A stretch of DNA of 64,000 bases from Niveispirillum sp943370215 (GTDB lineage: Bacteria; Pseudomonadota; Alphaproteobacteria; Azospirillales; Azospirillaceae): assembly GCA_943370215.1 (NCBI GenBank), contig CALRQC020000033.1, positions 3,586-67,585 on the forward strand, given 5' to 3'. Positions 1 through 8,427 of this stretch are shown one piece after another (within the stretch, counting starts at the first letter, position 1; each line of letters starts with the position of its first letter). A program made the position numbers and the translations under genes. A model generated the notes under the pieces. It was not told the origin of the DNA. It saw nothing but the letters and a program-made list of their open reading frames with translations, and did no database searches.

Positions 1-222
1 AGCGCGGAAAGCTTCCGCGCCGTGCGTCACCAGATCGAAAGCCACCATGTCACCATCGGCGGCGTGCTGTGCGGGCTGGCGGTGAAGATGGCGCTATGGA
101 AGGCCCGCTTCCCCCAGGGTGGCGGCGGGCCGCAGAAGCGGGTGGAGTTCGTCCGCTCGGAAATCCTGCCCGGCCTGGACCATATCCAGGCCATCGAATC
201 GGCGGCTTCCGGGGTGAAGTAA
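1..222 (+). CDS. C-terminal fragment of an unidentified protein (5' end outside window)
   Basis: Frame 1 is open from the first base to TAA at 220-222, giving about 73 residues that end in IESAASGVK. Codon use is GC-rich like its neighbours, and the frame is open without an upstream stop, so this is most simply the tail of a gene that starts before the window. The visible part has a mildly hydrophobic patch (VTIGGVLCGLAVKMALW) followed by a polar, Gly-rich segment. I recognise no family, so no function is given. The next gene, a penicillin-binding protein on the same strand, starts about 145 bases downstream. Confidence 0.55.
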   Translation, partial: SAESFRAVRHQIESHHVTIGGVLCGLAVKMALWKARFPQGGGGPQKRVEFVRSEILPGLDHIQAIESAASGVK

Positions 223-367
223 CCGTCTTTTCGCCCCAATCGGCGGATAGAACATTCCAGACAGCATAACCCGGAAGACAGGGTTGCCGTGGCATCGCTT
301 TCCAGGCGATGGCAGGGGCCTTTATGGTGATGCCCGTCTTACCATTTTCCCACCGGATTCCGTCACC

Positions 368-2494
368 GTGAGTGAGCTGACCGCCCCACCCCGTTTCCGC
401 CCCAGTGGGGAACCGCCGCGCCCGGTGCGTCCGCCGCCGCCGGAACGCCGTCCGCCCCCGCCGCCGCGCCCACCCCGGCAGCGGGCGGAAGGCGGCAAGG
501 GGGACAAAGGGGGGAAAGGCGGCTGGGGCCGGCGTATCCTCACCGTGCTGGCCGTGCTGGCCATTTGGGTGGGCATGGCCGGGGCCGGCCTGATCGCCTA
601 TTTCGCCTATGATCTGCCTGATATTTCCCAGGTGGCCCAGGCTGACCGGCGCCCGGCGGTGACGCTGCTGGCGGCCGATGGTACGCCGTTCCACCGGTTT
701 GGCGACCTGCGCGGCGAAACGCTGGATGTCTCCCAATTGCCGCGCCATCTGATCGATGCGCTGGTGGCGACGGAGGATCGGCGCTACTGGAGCCATTTCG
801 GCGTCGATCCGCTGGGCATTGCGCGGGCCTTTTATGCCAACCACCAAGCCGGGCGCACGGTGCAGGGCGGGTCCACCCTGACCCAGCAGTTGGCCAAGAA
901 CCTGTTCCTGACCCCCGACCAGACCCTGCGCCGCAAGGCGCAGGAGGCGTTGCTGGCCATCCGGCTGGAGCATGAATATAGCAAGGAACAGATCCTCACC
1001 GCCTACCTGAACCGGGTCTATCTGGGGGCGGGCACCTTCGGCATTGATGCGGCGGCCCGCACCTATTTCAACAAATCGGCGCGTGACCTGAACCTGCGGG
1101 AATCGGCCATCATTGTCGGGCTGCTGAAGGCGCCCTCGCGCTATGCCCCCACCGCCAACCCCGACCGGGCCACACGGCGCATGGGCGTGGTGCTGCGCGC
1201 CATGGAGGAAGAGGGCTATATCACCGAGGCGCAGTTGCAGGCCGCCATGGCCCCGCCGGCCGATGAAAAGCGGGATGAGGTGCCGGATGGCGACGGGCGC
1301 TATCTGGCCGGCTGGGTGGCCGATCAGGTGGCGGGTTTCGTTGGCGCCGATCATGGCGATCTGGTGGTGCGCACCACCTTTGACGGCAATCTGCAGCGCA
1401 TTGCCGATGCCCAGGTGGCGGCGATGCTGGCCGGACCGGGGGCAGAGGCCAATGTCGGCCAGGCGGCCGCCGTGATCATGGCGCCCGATGGGGCCGTTCA
1501 TGCCATGGTCGGCGGGCGCGGCTATGACAAGAGCGAGTTCAACCGCGCCACCCAGGCACTGCGCCAGCCCGGCTCCTCCTTCAAGCCCATCGTCTATCTG
1601 GCGGCCCTGGAGGCGGGGTGGAGCGAGAACAGCACCATCCTGGATGCGCCCTACACCAAGGGCAAATGGCATCCCGGCAATTATGACGGCAAATTCCGGG
1701 GCGAGGTGACGCTGAGCACGGCGCTGGCCAATTCGCTGAACACCGCCACCATCCGGCTGATGGAGGCGGTGGGCGTGGATAATGTGCGCAATGCCGCCAA
1801 GCGGCTGGGCCTGACCACCACCATGCGCCGTGACCTGTCGCTGGCGCTGGGCACGTCGGAAACCACCTTGCTGGAACTGACTGGTGCCTATGCCACGCTG
1901 GCCAATCAGGGGCTGGGCGTCATCCCCTATGCCATCACCGAAATCCGCGATACCTCCGGCAATGTGCTGTATCGGCGCCAGGGTTCCAGTGCCGGTTATG
2001 CCGTGGCAGCCCCCTATGTGGCGGCAATGAACCGTCTGCTGTCCGGCCCCGTTGAACGCGGTACCGGCAAGGCCGCCCGGCTGGACCGCCCCACCGTGGG
2101 CAAGACCGGCACCACCCAGGATTACAAGGATGCCTGGTTCGTCGGCTATACGGCCGATCTGGTGGGGGGCGTGTGGCTGGGCAATGATGATGGCAAGCCG
2201 ATGAAGAAGGTCACTGGCGGCGGCCTGCCGGCCAAGCTGTGGCATTCCATCATGGTGGAGGCGCATCAGGGCCTGCCGGTGCGCGGCCTGCCCGGCCTGA
2301 ACCGGGTGCCGAGCGACGATCCCATCGGCGCCCTGCTGGCCCAGCATCCGGGTGATGGCATGGAAACCACGGCAGATGCCGGCGTCGTGGAGGTGCAATC
2401 CGAACCGCTGGGTGAGCCACCCCCACCGGAGCCGGAACCCGCCAGCGGCGACCCGATCGGCAATCTGCTGCGCCGCCTGACGGGCAAACAGTGA
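368..2494 (+). CDS. Class A penicillin-binding protein, 1A family (transglycosylase/transpeptidase)
   Basis: Bifunctional peptidoglycan synthase: it polymerises lipid II glycan chains and cross-links stem peptides on the periplasmic side of the inner membrane. A Pro/Arg-rich cytoplasmic N-terminus precedes one membrane anchor (about residues 56-80). The GT51 domain follows, with catalytic-Glu motif EDRRYW (about 135), QGGSTLTQQLAKN, and RKAQEA. The transpeptidase has SxxK in PGSSFKP (about 400), SLN (about 455) and KTGT (about 578). At 708 residues it lacks the extra C-terminal domain of PBP1C, so it is closer to PBP1A. GTG 368 was chosen; an in-frame TTG at 284 would add 28 residues with no family resemblance. 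The low-complexity tail is Pro/Glu-rich. Confidence 0.93.
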   Translation: MSELTAPPRFRPSGEPPRPVRPPPPERRPPPPPRPPRQRAEGGKGDKGGKGGWGRRILTVLAVLAIWVGMAGAGLIAYFAYDLPDISQVAQADRRPAVTLLAADGTPFHRFGDLRGETLDVSQLPRHLIDALVATEDRRYWSHFGVDPLGIARAFYANHQAGRTVQGGSTLTQQLAKNLFLTPDQTLRRKAQEALLAIRLEHEYSKEQILTAYLNRVYLGAGTFGIDAAARTYFNKSARDLNLRESAIIVGLLKAPSRYAPTANPDRATRRMGVVLRAMEEEGYITEAQLQAAMAPPADEKRDEVPDGDGRYLAGWVADQVAGFVGADHGDLVVRTTFDGNLQRIADAQVAAMLAGPGAEANVGQAAAVIMAPDGAVHAMVGGRGYDKSEFNRATQALRQPGSSFKPIVYLAALEAGWSENSTILDAPYTKGKWHPGNYDGKFRGEVTLSTALANSLNTATIRLMEAVGVDNVRNAAKRLGLTTTMRRDLSLALGTSETTLLELTGAYATLANQGLGVIPYAITEIRDTSGNVLYRRQGSSAGYAVAAPYVAAMNRLLSGPVERGTGKAARLDRPTVGKTGTTQDYKDAWFVGYTADLVGGVWLGNDDGKPMKKVTGGGLPAKLWHSIMVEAHQGLPVRGLPGLNRVPSDDPIGALLAQHPGDGMETTADAGVVEVQSEPLGEPPPPEPEPASGDPIGNLLRRLTGKQ

Positions 2495-2585
2495 AAATCC
2501 GCAAGGTTCCAGACGCTTCCTGATTGCGCCGCCGCCCGGAATTGCCGACTGTGGTGACGTTTCCCTAATCGTCAATCGGGTGGAC

Positions 2586-4181
2586 ATGCGGATGATCGGC
2601 CGGTGGCTCTGTCTGGTGGTGGCCCTGTTCTGGTTGAGCGCCCCGGCATTGGCTGGCGGGGTGCTGCACCGGGGCAACGGGTCGGAACCGCAATCGCTGG
2701 ACCCGCATAAATCCACCGGTGAATCGGAAGGCTGGATTCAGCGCGACCTGTTCGAGCCGCTATTGACCGTCGATGCCAGGGGCGCCCTGGTTCCCGGTGC
2801 TGCTGAACATTGGACCATCAGCGAGGATTTGCGCACATTTCGCTTCCATCTGCGCCCAGAGGGGCGCTGGTCCGATGGCAGCCGCGTCACGGCGGATGAT
2901 TTTGTCTTTGCCTGGCGGCGGCTGCTGGCTCCCGCCACCGCCTCGCCTTACGCTTTCTATCTCTGGCCGGTGAAGAACGCGCGGGCCGTGGCAGAGGGGC
3001 GGTTGCCTGTGGATGCCTTGGCCGTCCGGGCGCTGGACAGCCAGACCTTGGAGGTGGAACTGGAAGCACCCACGGGCTATTTCCTGGCGGCCCTGCAATA
3101 TCCGGCCACCGCCCCGCTTAGCCGCGCCAATGTTGCCCGCTATGGCGACGGCTTTGCCCAGCCGGGGCGGCTGATTTCCAATGGGGCTTTCATGCTGGCG
3201 GCATCGGTGCCGCAAGGCCATGTCAAACTGGTGCGCAATCCGCGCTTCCATGATGCGGCCAATGTCAGCCTGGATAGTGTCTATTTCTATCCGACGGAGA
3301 ACCAGGAAACGGAGTTGAAGCGGTTCCGCGCCGGGGAACTGGACATCACCTATGATGTGCCGGCGGCCCAGCTTGGCTGGGTACGGGAGAATTTGGGAGA
3401 TGAACTGCGGATCGCTCCTTTTCTCTCCACCTATTTCTATTATTTCAACCTGCGGCGAGAACCTTGGAAGTCGAACCCTGATTTGCGTTTGGCCCTGTCG
3501 CTTGCCATCGATCGGCAGGTGATTGTGGAGAAAATCACCCGGGCGGGGGAGGCTCCGGCCTACACCCTCACCCCGTCGGGCACGGAAAATTATCAGCCGC
3601 CCGCCCCCGCCTGGGCCGACTGGTCGCAGGACAAGCGGGAGGCGTTGGCCCGCGACCTGATCCGCAAGGCCGGCTATGGCCCCGGCGGCAAGCCACTGGA
3701 AGTGGAAATTCTGTTCAATAACAATGAACTGCACCGCCGCATCGCCATCGCGGTGGAAGCGATGTGGCGGCAGGTGCTTGGCGTGCGGGGGCGGTTGGTC
3801 AACCAGGAATGGCGGGTATTGTTGGCCAACCGGGCGCAGGGGCAGTTCGGCGATGTGGTACGCGGCGGCTGGATCGGTGATTACAATGATGCCTTCACCT
3901 TTCTGTCCATTTTCCAGTCCGATGCTGCAGGTCAGAACCATGCCGCCTATGCTAATGCCACGTATGACCGGCTGCTGGTTCAGGCGGCGGCACAGGGCGA
4001 CCCGATGCGCCGCCGCGTCCTGATGGAACAGGCAGAAACCCTGCTGCTGGCCGACGCCCCGATCATCCCGCTTTATACCTATGTCACCAGCCATCTGGTG
4101 GGCTCCCACGTGCGGGGGTGGGAGAACAACATCCGCGATCTGCACCTGTCCCGTTATCTGTCAGTGGTGCCGAACGGCTGA
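2586..4181 (+). CDS. Oligopeptide ABC transporter substrate-binding protein (OppA/SBP family 5)
   Basis: Periplasmic solute-binding protein for peptide uptake, about 531 residues, the normal size for the family. A signal peptide (WLCLVVALFWLSAPALA) ends near residue 23. The family core follows: EPQSLDPHKS at the start of the mature protein, RFHLRPEGRWSDGSRVTADDF, a central region with ETELKRFRAGELDITY, and LRLALSLAIDRQ. ATG 2586 is preferred; GTG 2580 two codons upstream is possible. No permease or ATPase genes lie nearby, so the transporter partners must be elsewhere, or this is an orphan binding protein. Ligand preference cannot be read from the sequence. Confidence 0.9.
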   Translation: MRMIGRWLCLVVALFWLSAPALAGGVLHRGNGSEPQSLDPHKSTGESEGWIQRDLFEPLLTVDARGALVPGAAEHWTISEDLRTFRFHLRPEGRWSDGSRVTADDFVFAWRRLLAPATASPYAFYLWPVKNARAVAEGRLPVDALAVRALDSQTLEVELEAPTGYFLAALQYPATAPLSRANVARYGDGFAQPGRLISNGAFMLAASVPQGHVKLVRNPRFHDAANVSLDSVYFYPTENQETELKRFRAGELDITYDVPAAQLGWVRENLGDELRIAPFLSTYFYYFNLRREPWKSNPDLRLALSLAIDRQVIVEKITRAGEAPAYTLTPSGTENYQPPAPAWADWSQDKREALARDLIRKAGYGPGGKPLEVEILFNNNELHRRIAIAVEAMWRQVLGVRGRLVNQEWRVLLANRAQGQFGDVVRGGWIGDYNDAFTFLSIFQSDAAGQNHAAYANATYDRLLVQAAAQGDPMRRRVLMEQAETLLLADAPIIPLYTYVTSHLVGSHVRGWENNIRDLHLSRYLSVVPNG

Positions 4182-4409
4182 TCTGCAATGGGGGAAGAGA
4201 TTGAAGGTGTTTATTCTGAATGATGTTTTTCGATCATCACAATGTAACTAAATTAAGGGATACTGCTAAAGACGCATTTTCTTTCCGCATCACCCGCGTT
4301 GTACGCCGCCCAGCCATGTGATCTGGGTGTTTACCATTAAGGGCTTTTTTACCGTCCGGGCGTGAATGTCCCTGCCAATTCGCAGGTCTTTTCACAACCA
4401 GGATTGGTC

Positions 4410-4682
4410 ATGAGCCCGCGCCGTTTAAAGCATCCCCCCCCTGGTACCAGCGCAGCGGAGCCCCCGTCGCCCCGCTGGCTTGCCCTGGTACCCAAGGAGG
4501 TGCCACCGCCTACGCCGGCGACGACCGTGCCCCCACCGCTGAGTGCGGAGGAGGAGATGTATGCGCGTGCGGCTTTGGCCTGTTATACCAAAGCGCTGGC
4601 GACCGAGGATCCTGATCTGGTGACCAACCTGTTGGAGGCGGGTGCCTGGTTTGCCCGCCTGGGCAATCATAGCGACACGTGA
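4410..4682 (+). CDS. Small hypothetical protein, Pro-rich
   Basis: A 90-residue protein read from ATG 4410, which has AGGA about 8 bases upstream; an in-frame GTG at 4362 would add 16 residues. The N-terminal half is rich in Pro and basic residues (SPRRLKHPPPG, PKEVPPPTP). The C-terminal half looks helical (LSAEEEMYARAALACYTKALATEDPDLV). I recognise no family. The roughly 230 bases upstream are AT-rich compared with the surroundings and probably hold its promoter. The gene stands alone, with a convergent dehydrogenase gene downstream. A real gene is likely but not certain. Confidence 0.5.
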   Translation: MSPRRLKHPPPGTSAAEPPSPRWLALVPKEVPPPTPATTVPPPLSAEEEMYARAALACYTKALATEDPDLVTNLLEAGAWFARLGNHSDT

Positions 4683-4778
4683 TCCCAGGGATAAGAAATC
4701 CCGCCGCCGGTATTGCGCCGTCAGGCGCGGCGGCATGACAGGCGGCAATGCCGCCACCCGTCACTGCATCCCCCTGTT

Positions 4779-5768
4779 TTAGAACATCATTTCCAGTACG
4801 CGGTCGCGCGGGGTGTGTCCGTCAACGAAGGTCTTGATGTTGACGATCACCTTCTCCCCCATATCCAGCCGCCCCTCGATGGTGGCGGAACCCATATGCG
4901 GCAGCAACACGACATTATCCAGCTTCAGCAGCTTGGGATTGACGTTGGGTTCATCTTCATAAACATCCAGCCCGGCCCCGGCGATTTCCTTCATCTGCAG
5001 CATCCGGGCCAGCGTTTCCTCCTCCACCACCTGTCCACGGCTGATATTCACCAGGATGGCGCTGGATTTCAGCAGGCCCAGCCGGCGGGCATTCAGCAGA
5101 TGATAGGTTGCAGGTGTGCGCGGACAGGTGACGGCGATGATATCCATGCGCGTCAGCATCTGATCCAGGCTTTCCCAATATGTCGCGTCCAGTTCCGCCT
5201 CGACCTGGGGATGCACGGACTTGCGATTATGATAGTGGATAGACAGGCCGAAGGCCTTGGCCCGCCGGGCCACGGCCTGGCCGATGCGGCCCATGCCGAT
5301 AATGCCCAGCCGCTTGCCGGCCAGCCGCGCGCCCAACATGACGGTGGGGGCCCAGCCCGTCCATTGGCCCGCCCGCACCAGCCGCTCCCCTTCCGACAGG
5401 CGCCGCGCCGTGGCCAGGATCAGGGCCATGGTCATATCGGCCGTATCTTCCGTCAGCACACCCGGCGTGTTGGTGACGGTGATGCCACGCGCCCGGGCGG
5501 CGCGCAGGTCGATATGGTCCACGCCATTGCCGAAATTGGCGATCAGCTTCAATTGCGGCCCGGCCTGTTTGATCAGCGCCTCGTCGATCGTGTCGGTCAC
5601 GGTCGGCACCAGCACGTCCGCCGTTTCCACGGCTTGACGCAATTCGTCGCGCCCCATCGGATGATCATCCAGATTGAGGCGGGCATTGAACAGCTCCATC
5701 ATCCGGGTTTCAATCGCGTCGGGCAATTTGCGGGTGACGATGATGAGGGGCTTCTTGCGCTCGGCCAT
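4779..5768 (-). CDS. D-isomer-specific 2-hydroxyacid dehydrogenase (glyoxylate/hydroxypyruvate reductase type)
   Basis: NAD(P)H-dependent cytoplasmic reductase of 2-oxoacids, 329 residues, a typical length. The substrate domain carries FGNGVDHIDL. The Rossmann motif is LGIIGMGRIGQAVARR (about residues 150-165). A basic residue pair after the second strand (HNRKSV) fits NADP(H) preference. The catalytic Arg lies in VNISRGQVV, the Glu in DVYEDEP and the His in LLPHMGSAT. ATG 5768 was chosen because GGAG sits 9 bases upstream and the N-terminus MAERKKPLIIVTR is where the family begins; the frame stays open further upstream but gives no homologous sequence. The exact substrate (glyoxylate, hydroxypyruvate or other) is not resolved. 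Confidence 0.9.
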   Translation of the reverse strand: MAERKKPLIIVTRKLPDAIETRMMELFNARLNLDDHPMGRDELRQAVETADVLVPTVTDTIDEALIKQAGPQLKLIANFGNGVDHIDLRAARARGITVTNTPGVLTEDTADMTMALILATARRLSEGERLVRAGQWTGWAPTVMLGARLAGKRLGIIGMGRIGQAVARRAKAFGLSIHYHNRKSVHPQVEAELDATYWESLDQMLTRMDIIAVTCPRTPATYHLLNARRLGLLKSSAILVNISRGQVVEEETLARMLQMKEIAGAGLDVYEDEPNVNPKLLKLDNVVLLPHMGSATIEGRLDMGEKVIVNIKTFVDGHTPRDRVLEMMF

Positions 5769-5998
5769 GCTGTCATCTCCGTGATTGCCGCCGATCTCAC
5801 CGGGGGCGGTCTTTCCCAAGCAGTAGCAAGCGGGGGCGTAACTGTCCAGGTGGGCAGGGGGCCCCGGCGTCGAGCGAAACGATAATCCCAAAGGGCATAT
5901 CCCATGGCCCTTGATATAATCCGCGTCCAAGGCTTGACCGGCGATCTGCTGGGCGGCACAAAGGAAAGCTGCTTGGGTGATACATCCCTTCCGCAAGA

Positions 5999-6583
5999 AT
6001 GCTGGGGCCGGGTTTGGGTATTTTCAAGGGCATAGGAATTCGCGACCGGGCACGACTTGCTTGGGGGCAGCATTTGCTGCTGGTGGCCGCTATGCTGCTG
6101 CCACTATGCATCCCCGTCGGCACCAACGCCCAGGAGACGGACCCGCGCAAGGACATGATCGTGCGCAGTGGTCTGCCGGTGCCACGCTTCGTCTCTCTGC
6201 GGTCGAACGAGGTGAATGTGCGTGCTGGTCCCGGCCGGGCCTATCCCATCGAATGGGTATTCGTGCGTGCCGGAATGCCGGTGGAGATCACGGCCGAGTT
6301 CGACACCTGGCGCCGTATCCGCGATGTGGAGGGCACCCAGGGGTGGGTGCATCAATCCATGCTGTCAGGCCGGCGCACCTTGGTGGTGACCAAGGAAATC
6401 CGCACCATCCGGGAACGACCCAACAGCAGTTCGGCTGCCGTGGCACAGGCCGAACCGGGTGTGATGGGGCGGTTGGTTTCCTGCAAGGGGGATTGGTGCG
6501 AGGTGGAAATCCAGGGCTATCACGGCTGGATGGAACGCACTGATTTCTGGGGCGTGCGCCCGGACGAAAAACTGGATGACTGA
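5999..6583 (+). CDS. Secreted bacterial SH3-domain protein
   Basis: A 194-residue protein with an N-terminal signal sequence (LLLVAAMLLPLCIPVGTNA, cleavage near residue 45) and two SH3-like repeats. The first contains VNVRAGPGRAYPIEWVF followed by GWVH. The second contains RTIRERPNSS, a Cys pair in SCKGDWCEV, and GWMERTDFWG. Such modules commonly bind peptidoglycan or periplasmic peptides; family knowledge supports an envelope role but not a specific activity. The start is ATG 5999; a later ATG at 6090 lies inside the signal peptide. The gene is divergent from the dehydrogenase and convergent with the HRDC-domain gene, with a GC hairpin between the stop codons. Confidence 0.85.
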   Translation: MLGPGLGIFKGIGIRDRARLAWGQHLLLVAAMLLPLCIPVGTNAQETDPRKDMIVRSGLPVPRFVSLRSNEVNVRAGPGRAYPIEWVFVRAGMPVEITAEFDTWRRIRDVEGTQGWVHQSMLSGRRTLVVTKEIRTIRERPNSSSAAVAQAEPGVMGRLVSCKGDWCEVEIQGYHGWMERTDFWGVRPDEKLDD

Positions 6584-6588
6584 TCCCT

Positions 6589-6622
6589 CCCCCCGGTGGC
6601 CACATGATCGGCCACCGGGGGG
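6589..6622. terminator. Bidirectional GC-rich hairpin between convergent genes
   Basis: CCCCCCGGTGGCC (6589-6601) pairs perfectly with GGCCACCGGGGGG (6610-6622) around an 8-base loop. It lies between the stop of the SH3 gene and the stop of the HRDC gene, so it can end transcription from both sides. There is no clear T-run. Confidence 0.6.
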
Positions 6623-6634
6623 ACCGGGATCGGA

Positions 6635-7051
6635 TCAATCCGTCAAATCTTCCATGGTCTGGCGGACAACGCGGACGATATCGGCGCCACGCTCACGCAT
6701 GTTCACGCCCGAGGCATTGGCGATCACCGATAGTTCCACCTCTGTCGTCGGGGCATAGCGGGCAATTTCCGCCACCAGTGCGCCGGGCAGCACCGCTTCC
6801 TTGTCGATTCCCAGATTGCGCGCCATATCCGACCGCCAGCTATTCAGGGCTGCCTGGATGGCGGTTTCGATCTGGGCTTGCTCCTCCTTGCGGCGCAGGT
6901 CGCGATAATGCACCAGGATGCGCCAACCGCCGGGGACATAGGCGGTATCAATCCGTTCTGCTTCCACCGAACGCAGGAAATGGGCGATCCGCTGCTCATC
7001 CTCCTCCGTATGTGTGTCCCGGATCGTGAAAGTACGGAATTCCAGATTCAT
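6635..7051 (-). CDS. HRDC-domain-like small protein
   Basis: A 138-residue protein. The N-terminal half (EFRTFTIRDTHTEEDEQR, then VPGGWRILVHYRD) is acidic and mixed alpha/beta. The C-terminal half resembles an HRDC helical domain: SWRSDMARNLGIDKEAVL, then IARYAPTTEVELSVI. HRDC domains bind nucleic acid in RecQ helicases and RNase D, but here no helicase or nuclease domain is attached, so this is a free-standing HRDC protein. ATG 7051 is preferred over GTG 7060. It is transcribed in the same direction as sapC, with about 290 bases between them. The HRDC assignment is from motif resemblance only. Confidence 0.7.
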   Translation of the reverse strand: MNLEFRTFTIRDTHTEEDEQRIAHFLRSVEAERIDTAYVPGGWRILVHYRDLRRKEEQAQIETAIQAALNSWRSDMARNLGIDKEAVLPGALVAEIARYAPTTEVELSVIANASGVNMRERGADIVRVVRQTMEDLTD

Positions 7052-7194
7052 GCTGCGCACCCATCTTGAAAGGGCTGCCCGGTCCGGGGCACCACCCGCG
7101 TCCCTGGAGTATAGTCGCCACTATACCCCCAGACTATGACAGTGGCATCACCTTCCGTATGGGAATTACCCTTTCGGCGTCCCCCCCCAAAAGG

Positions 7195-7230
7195 CGAACG
7201 GCCCCGGCGGAGGAAACCGCCGGAGCCGTC
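7195..7230 (-). terminator. Probable rho-independent terminator downstream of sapC
   Basis: Read on the minus strand, GGCTCCGGCGG pairs with CCGCCGGGGCC around a 6-base loop and is followed within 10 bases by CCTTTT. It lies between the SapC gene and the HRDC-domain gene, both on the minus strand. Confidence 0.5.
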
Positions 7231-7268
7231 AGGAAATCACTGGCAATGTCGCTGCTTATCGCACGAGC

Positions 7269-7341
7269 CCATGATCGCAACCGATCATGGCACCCAATCG
7301 CCGTACCAGTGCCCGATGAGTGCTGATCATCGGGAATGGTA
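7269..7341. repeat. Intergenic palindromic repeat, family B copy 1 (diverged)
   Basis: Two adjacent hairpins abut the sapC stop codon. The first is CCATGATCG/CGATCATGG (7269-7290). The second is built on ACCA...CCCGATGA/TCATCGGG...TGGT (about 7304-7341). Compared with the copies near 46.6, 56.1 and 61.9 kb it keeps the TGGTACGGCG junction (minus-strand reading) and the ATGAGTG core, but the rest has diverged. Confidence 0.55.
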
Positions 7342-8097
7342 TCAGACGTCGGCTTCCGGATTTTCCTTCAGGATGTCGATCAGCGACTGCCAGCGGCCCA
7401 GCGACACGAAATGGGCATAGACCAAGCCGATCCAGTTACGCTTGCGCCATTCCAGGAACACTTCGTCCGGCAACGCATTGAACTTCTGTTCGTCAATGAT
7501 GCGGAAGCCCGACAGCGACAGGCGCTTGCCTTCCGGCGTCACCACATCGGCGCGCTGGTCAACCAGCAGGTCGCGGGCGGCCAGTTCCTTGCAGAATTCC
7601 TGCGTCAGGCGGGCAGAATTGTTGAAGGTGACGCAGTAATTGAGGATTTCCTCGCCTTCCTTGGTGCCCTGGCCGTCCTTGAACAGCGGCACGTCATAGC
7701 TGGGACCGACCAGATTGGCGTCCTCTTCCATGATCAGGACCAGACGCTTGTCCTCCGGCACTTCCACCAGCAGGAACGGATAGCGCTGGATATAGGCAGG
7801 CACCAGCGTGTTGGGGCGCCACTTGCCATCCTTGTCCACAAACAGGTTCTGCCCGGCGCGCAGCCCCAGCAGTGCCATCACGGCCGGGCTGTCGCCGCCG
7901 GTAAACACGATCGGGTAGAATGCCTGGAGCTGCGGGAGTTCCTCCGCCAGAATCGGCACGGCGTGCACATCGGCAGCATAGCGGAACTCACGGTTGTTCT
8001 TCACCTTCCAATCACCATGGCGCGCGGCGCTCACGGGAACCGGGTTGGTGTAGAACAGCGGCATCGAGGGGGCGTCGGCGTTGTCGACGTCGGTCAT
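7342..8097 (-). CDS. SapC family protein
   Basis: A 251-residue protein matching the SapC family found in many proteobacteria. Features include PLFYTNPVPVSAARHGDWKV at the start, the central IVFTGGDSPAVMALLGLR and NLFVDKDGKW, and YPFLLVEV. SapC was named from a Campylobacter S-layer locus, but in alphaproteobacteria it usually sits with TonB receptors and tryptophan-halogenase-like genes; the biochemical role is unknown. None of those partners is nearby. ATG 8097 gives an N-terminus MTDVDNADAPS with a weak GGGAA upstream. No signal peptide or membrane segment is visible, so the protein is probably cytoplasmic. Confidence 0.88.
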   Translation of the reverse strand: MTDVDNADAPSMPLFYTNPVPVSAARHGDWKVKNNREFRYAADVHAVPILAEELPQLQAFYPIVFTGGDSPAVMALLGLRAGQNLFVDKDGKWRPNTLVPAYIQRYPFLLVEVPEDKRLVLIMEEDANLVGPSYDVPLFKDGQGTKEGEEILNYCVTFNNSARLTQEFCKELAARDLLVDQRADVVTPEGKRLSLSGFRIIDEQKFNALPDEVFLEWRKRNWIGLVYAHFVSLGRWQSLIDILKENPEADV

Positions 8098-8364
8098 CTT
8101 GGCAATTCCCGGCAATGGTCGGGCAGCCTATCGGTTGGCTACCCGGTTTCAGATGAGGTTCTCAACTGCCGGAAAGATACCCTACCTGTCAATGCCGCTG
8201 CACGCGATCTTTGTGCGGGAACTGGCAGAAAAGTAGTGAAAATAGCATTGAGAACCGTTGATTTAACGCATTTACCATTGAAATGGCCGTGACCATGGCT
8301 TCCTCCGTCAGCAACAGGGGCTGGTTATTGCCCTTATCTTCAACATCATGGGCGCGATCATGGC
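8098..8364. other. Intergenic region between sapC and the LysR gene
   Basis: These bases lie upstream of the divergent sapC (minus) and LysR (plus) genes. They are less GC-rich than the coding DNA and should carry the sapC promoter. I see no convincing ORF or repeat. The LysR promoter follows directly at 8365. Confidence 0.4.
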
Positions 8365-8399
8365 TTGACGTCGATGACCGGATCACTACAGTCGCTGTA
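8365..8399 (+). promoter_or_regulatory. Putative promoter and short palindrome upstream of the LysR gene
   Basis: TTGACG (8365-8370) is followed after 16 bases by TACAGT (8387-8392). Overlapping the -10, TACAG-TCG-CTGTA (8387-8399) is a perfect inverted repeat of the compact T-N11-A type that LysR proteins bind. It lies about 30 bases upstream of the LysR start, which fits autoregulation. Inference from pattern only. Confidence 0.4.
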
Positions 8400-8427
8400 A
8401 CGGAAAGTTACACCAAGGATATGGCAG

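Noticed and set aside
50..2716. Very long open frame on the minus strand across the PBP gene
   Set aside because: It is a GC-rich antisense shadow of the PBP and OppA-like genes. Its translation is low-complexity (His/Gly/Arg-rich) and matches no family, while the plus-strand frame has all PBP motifs.
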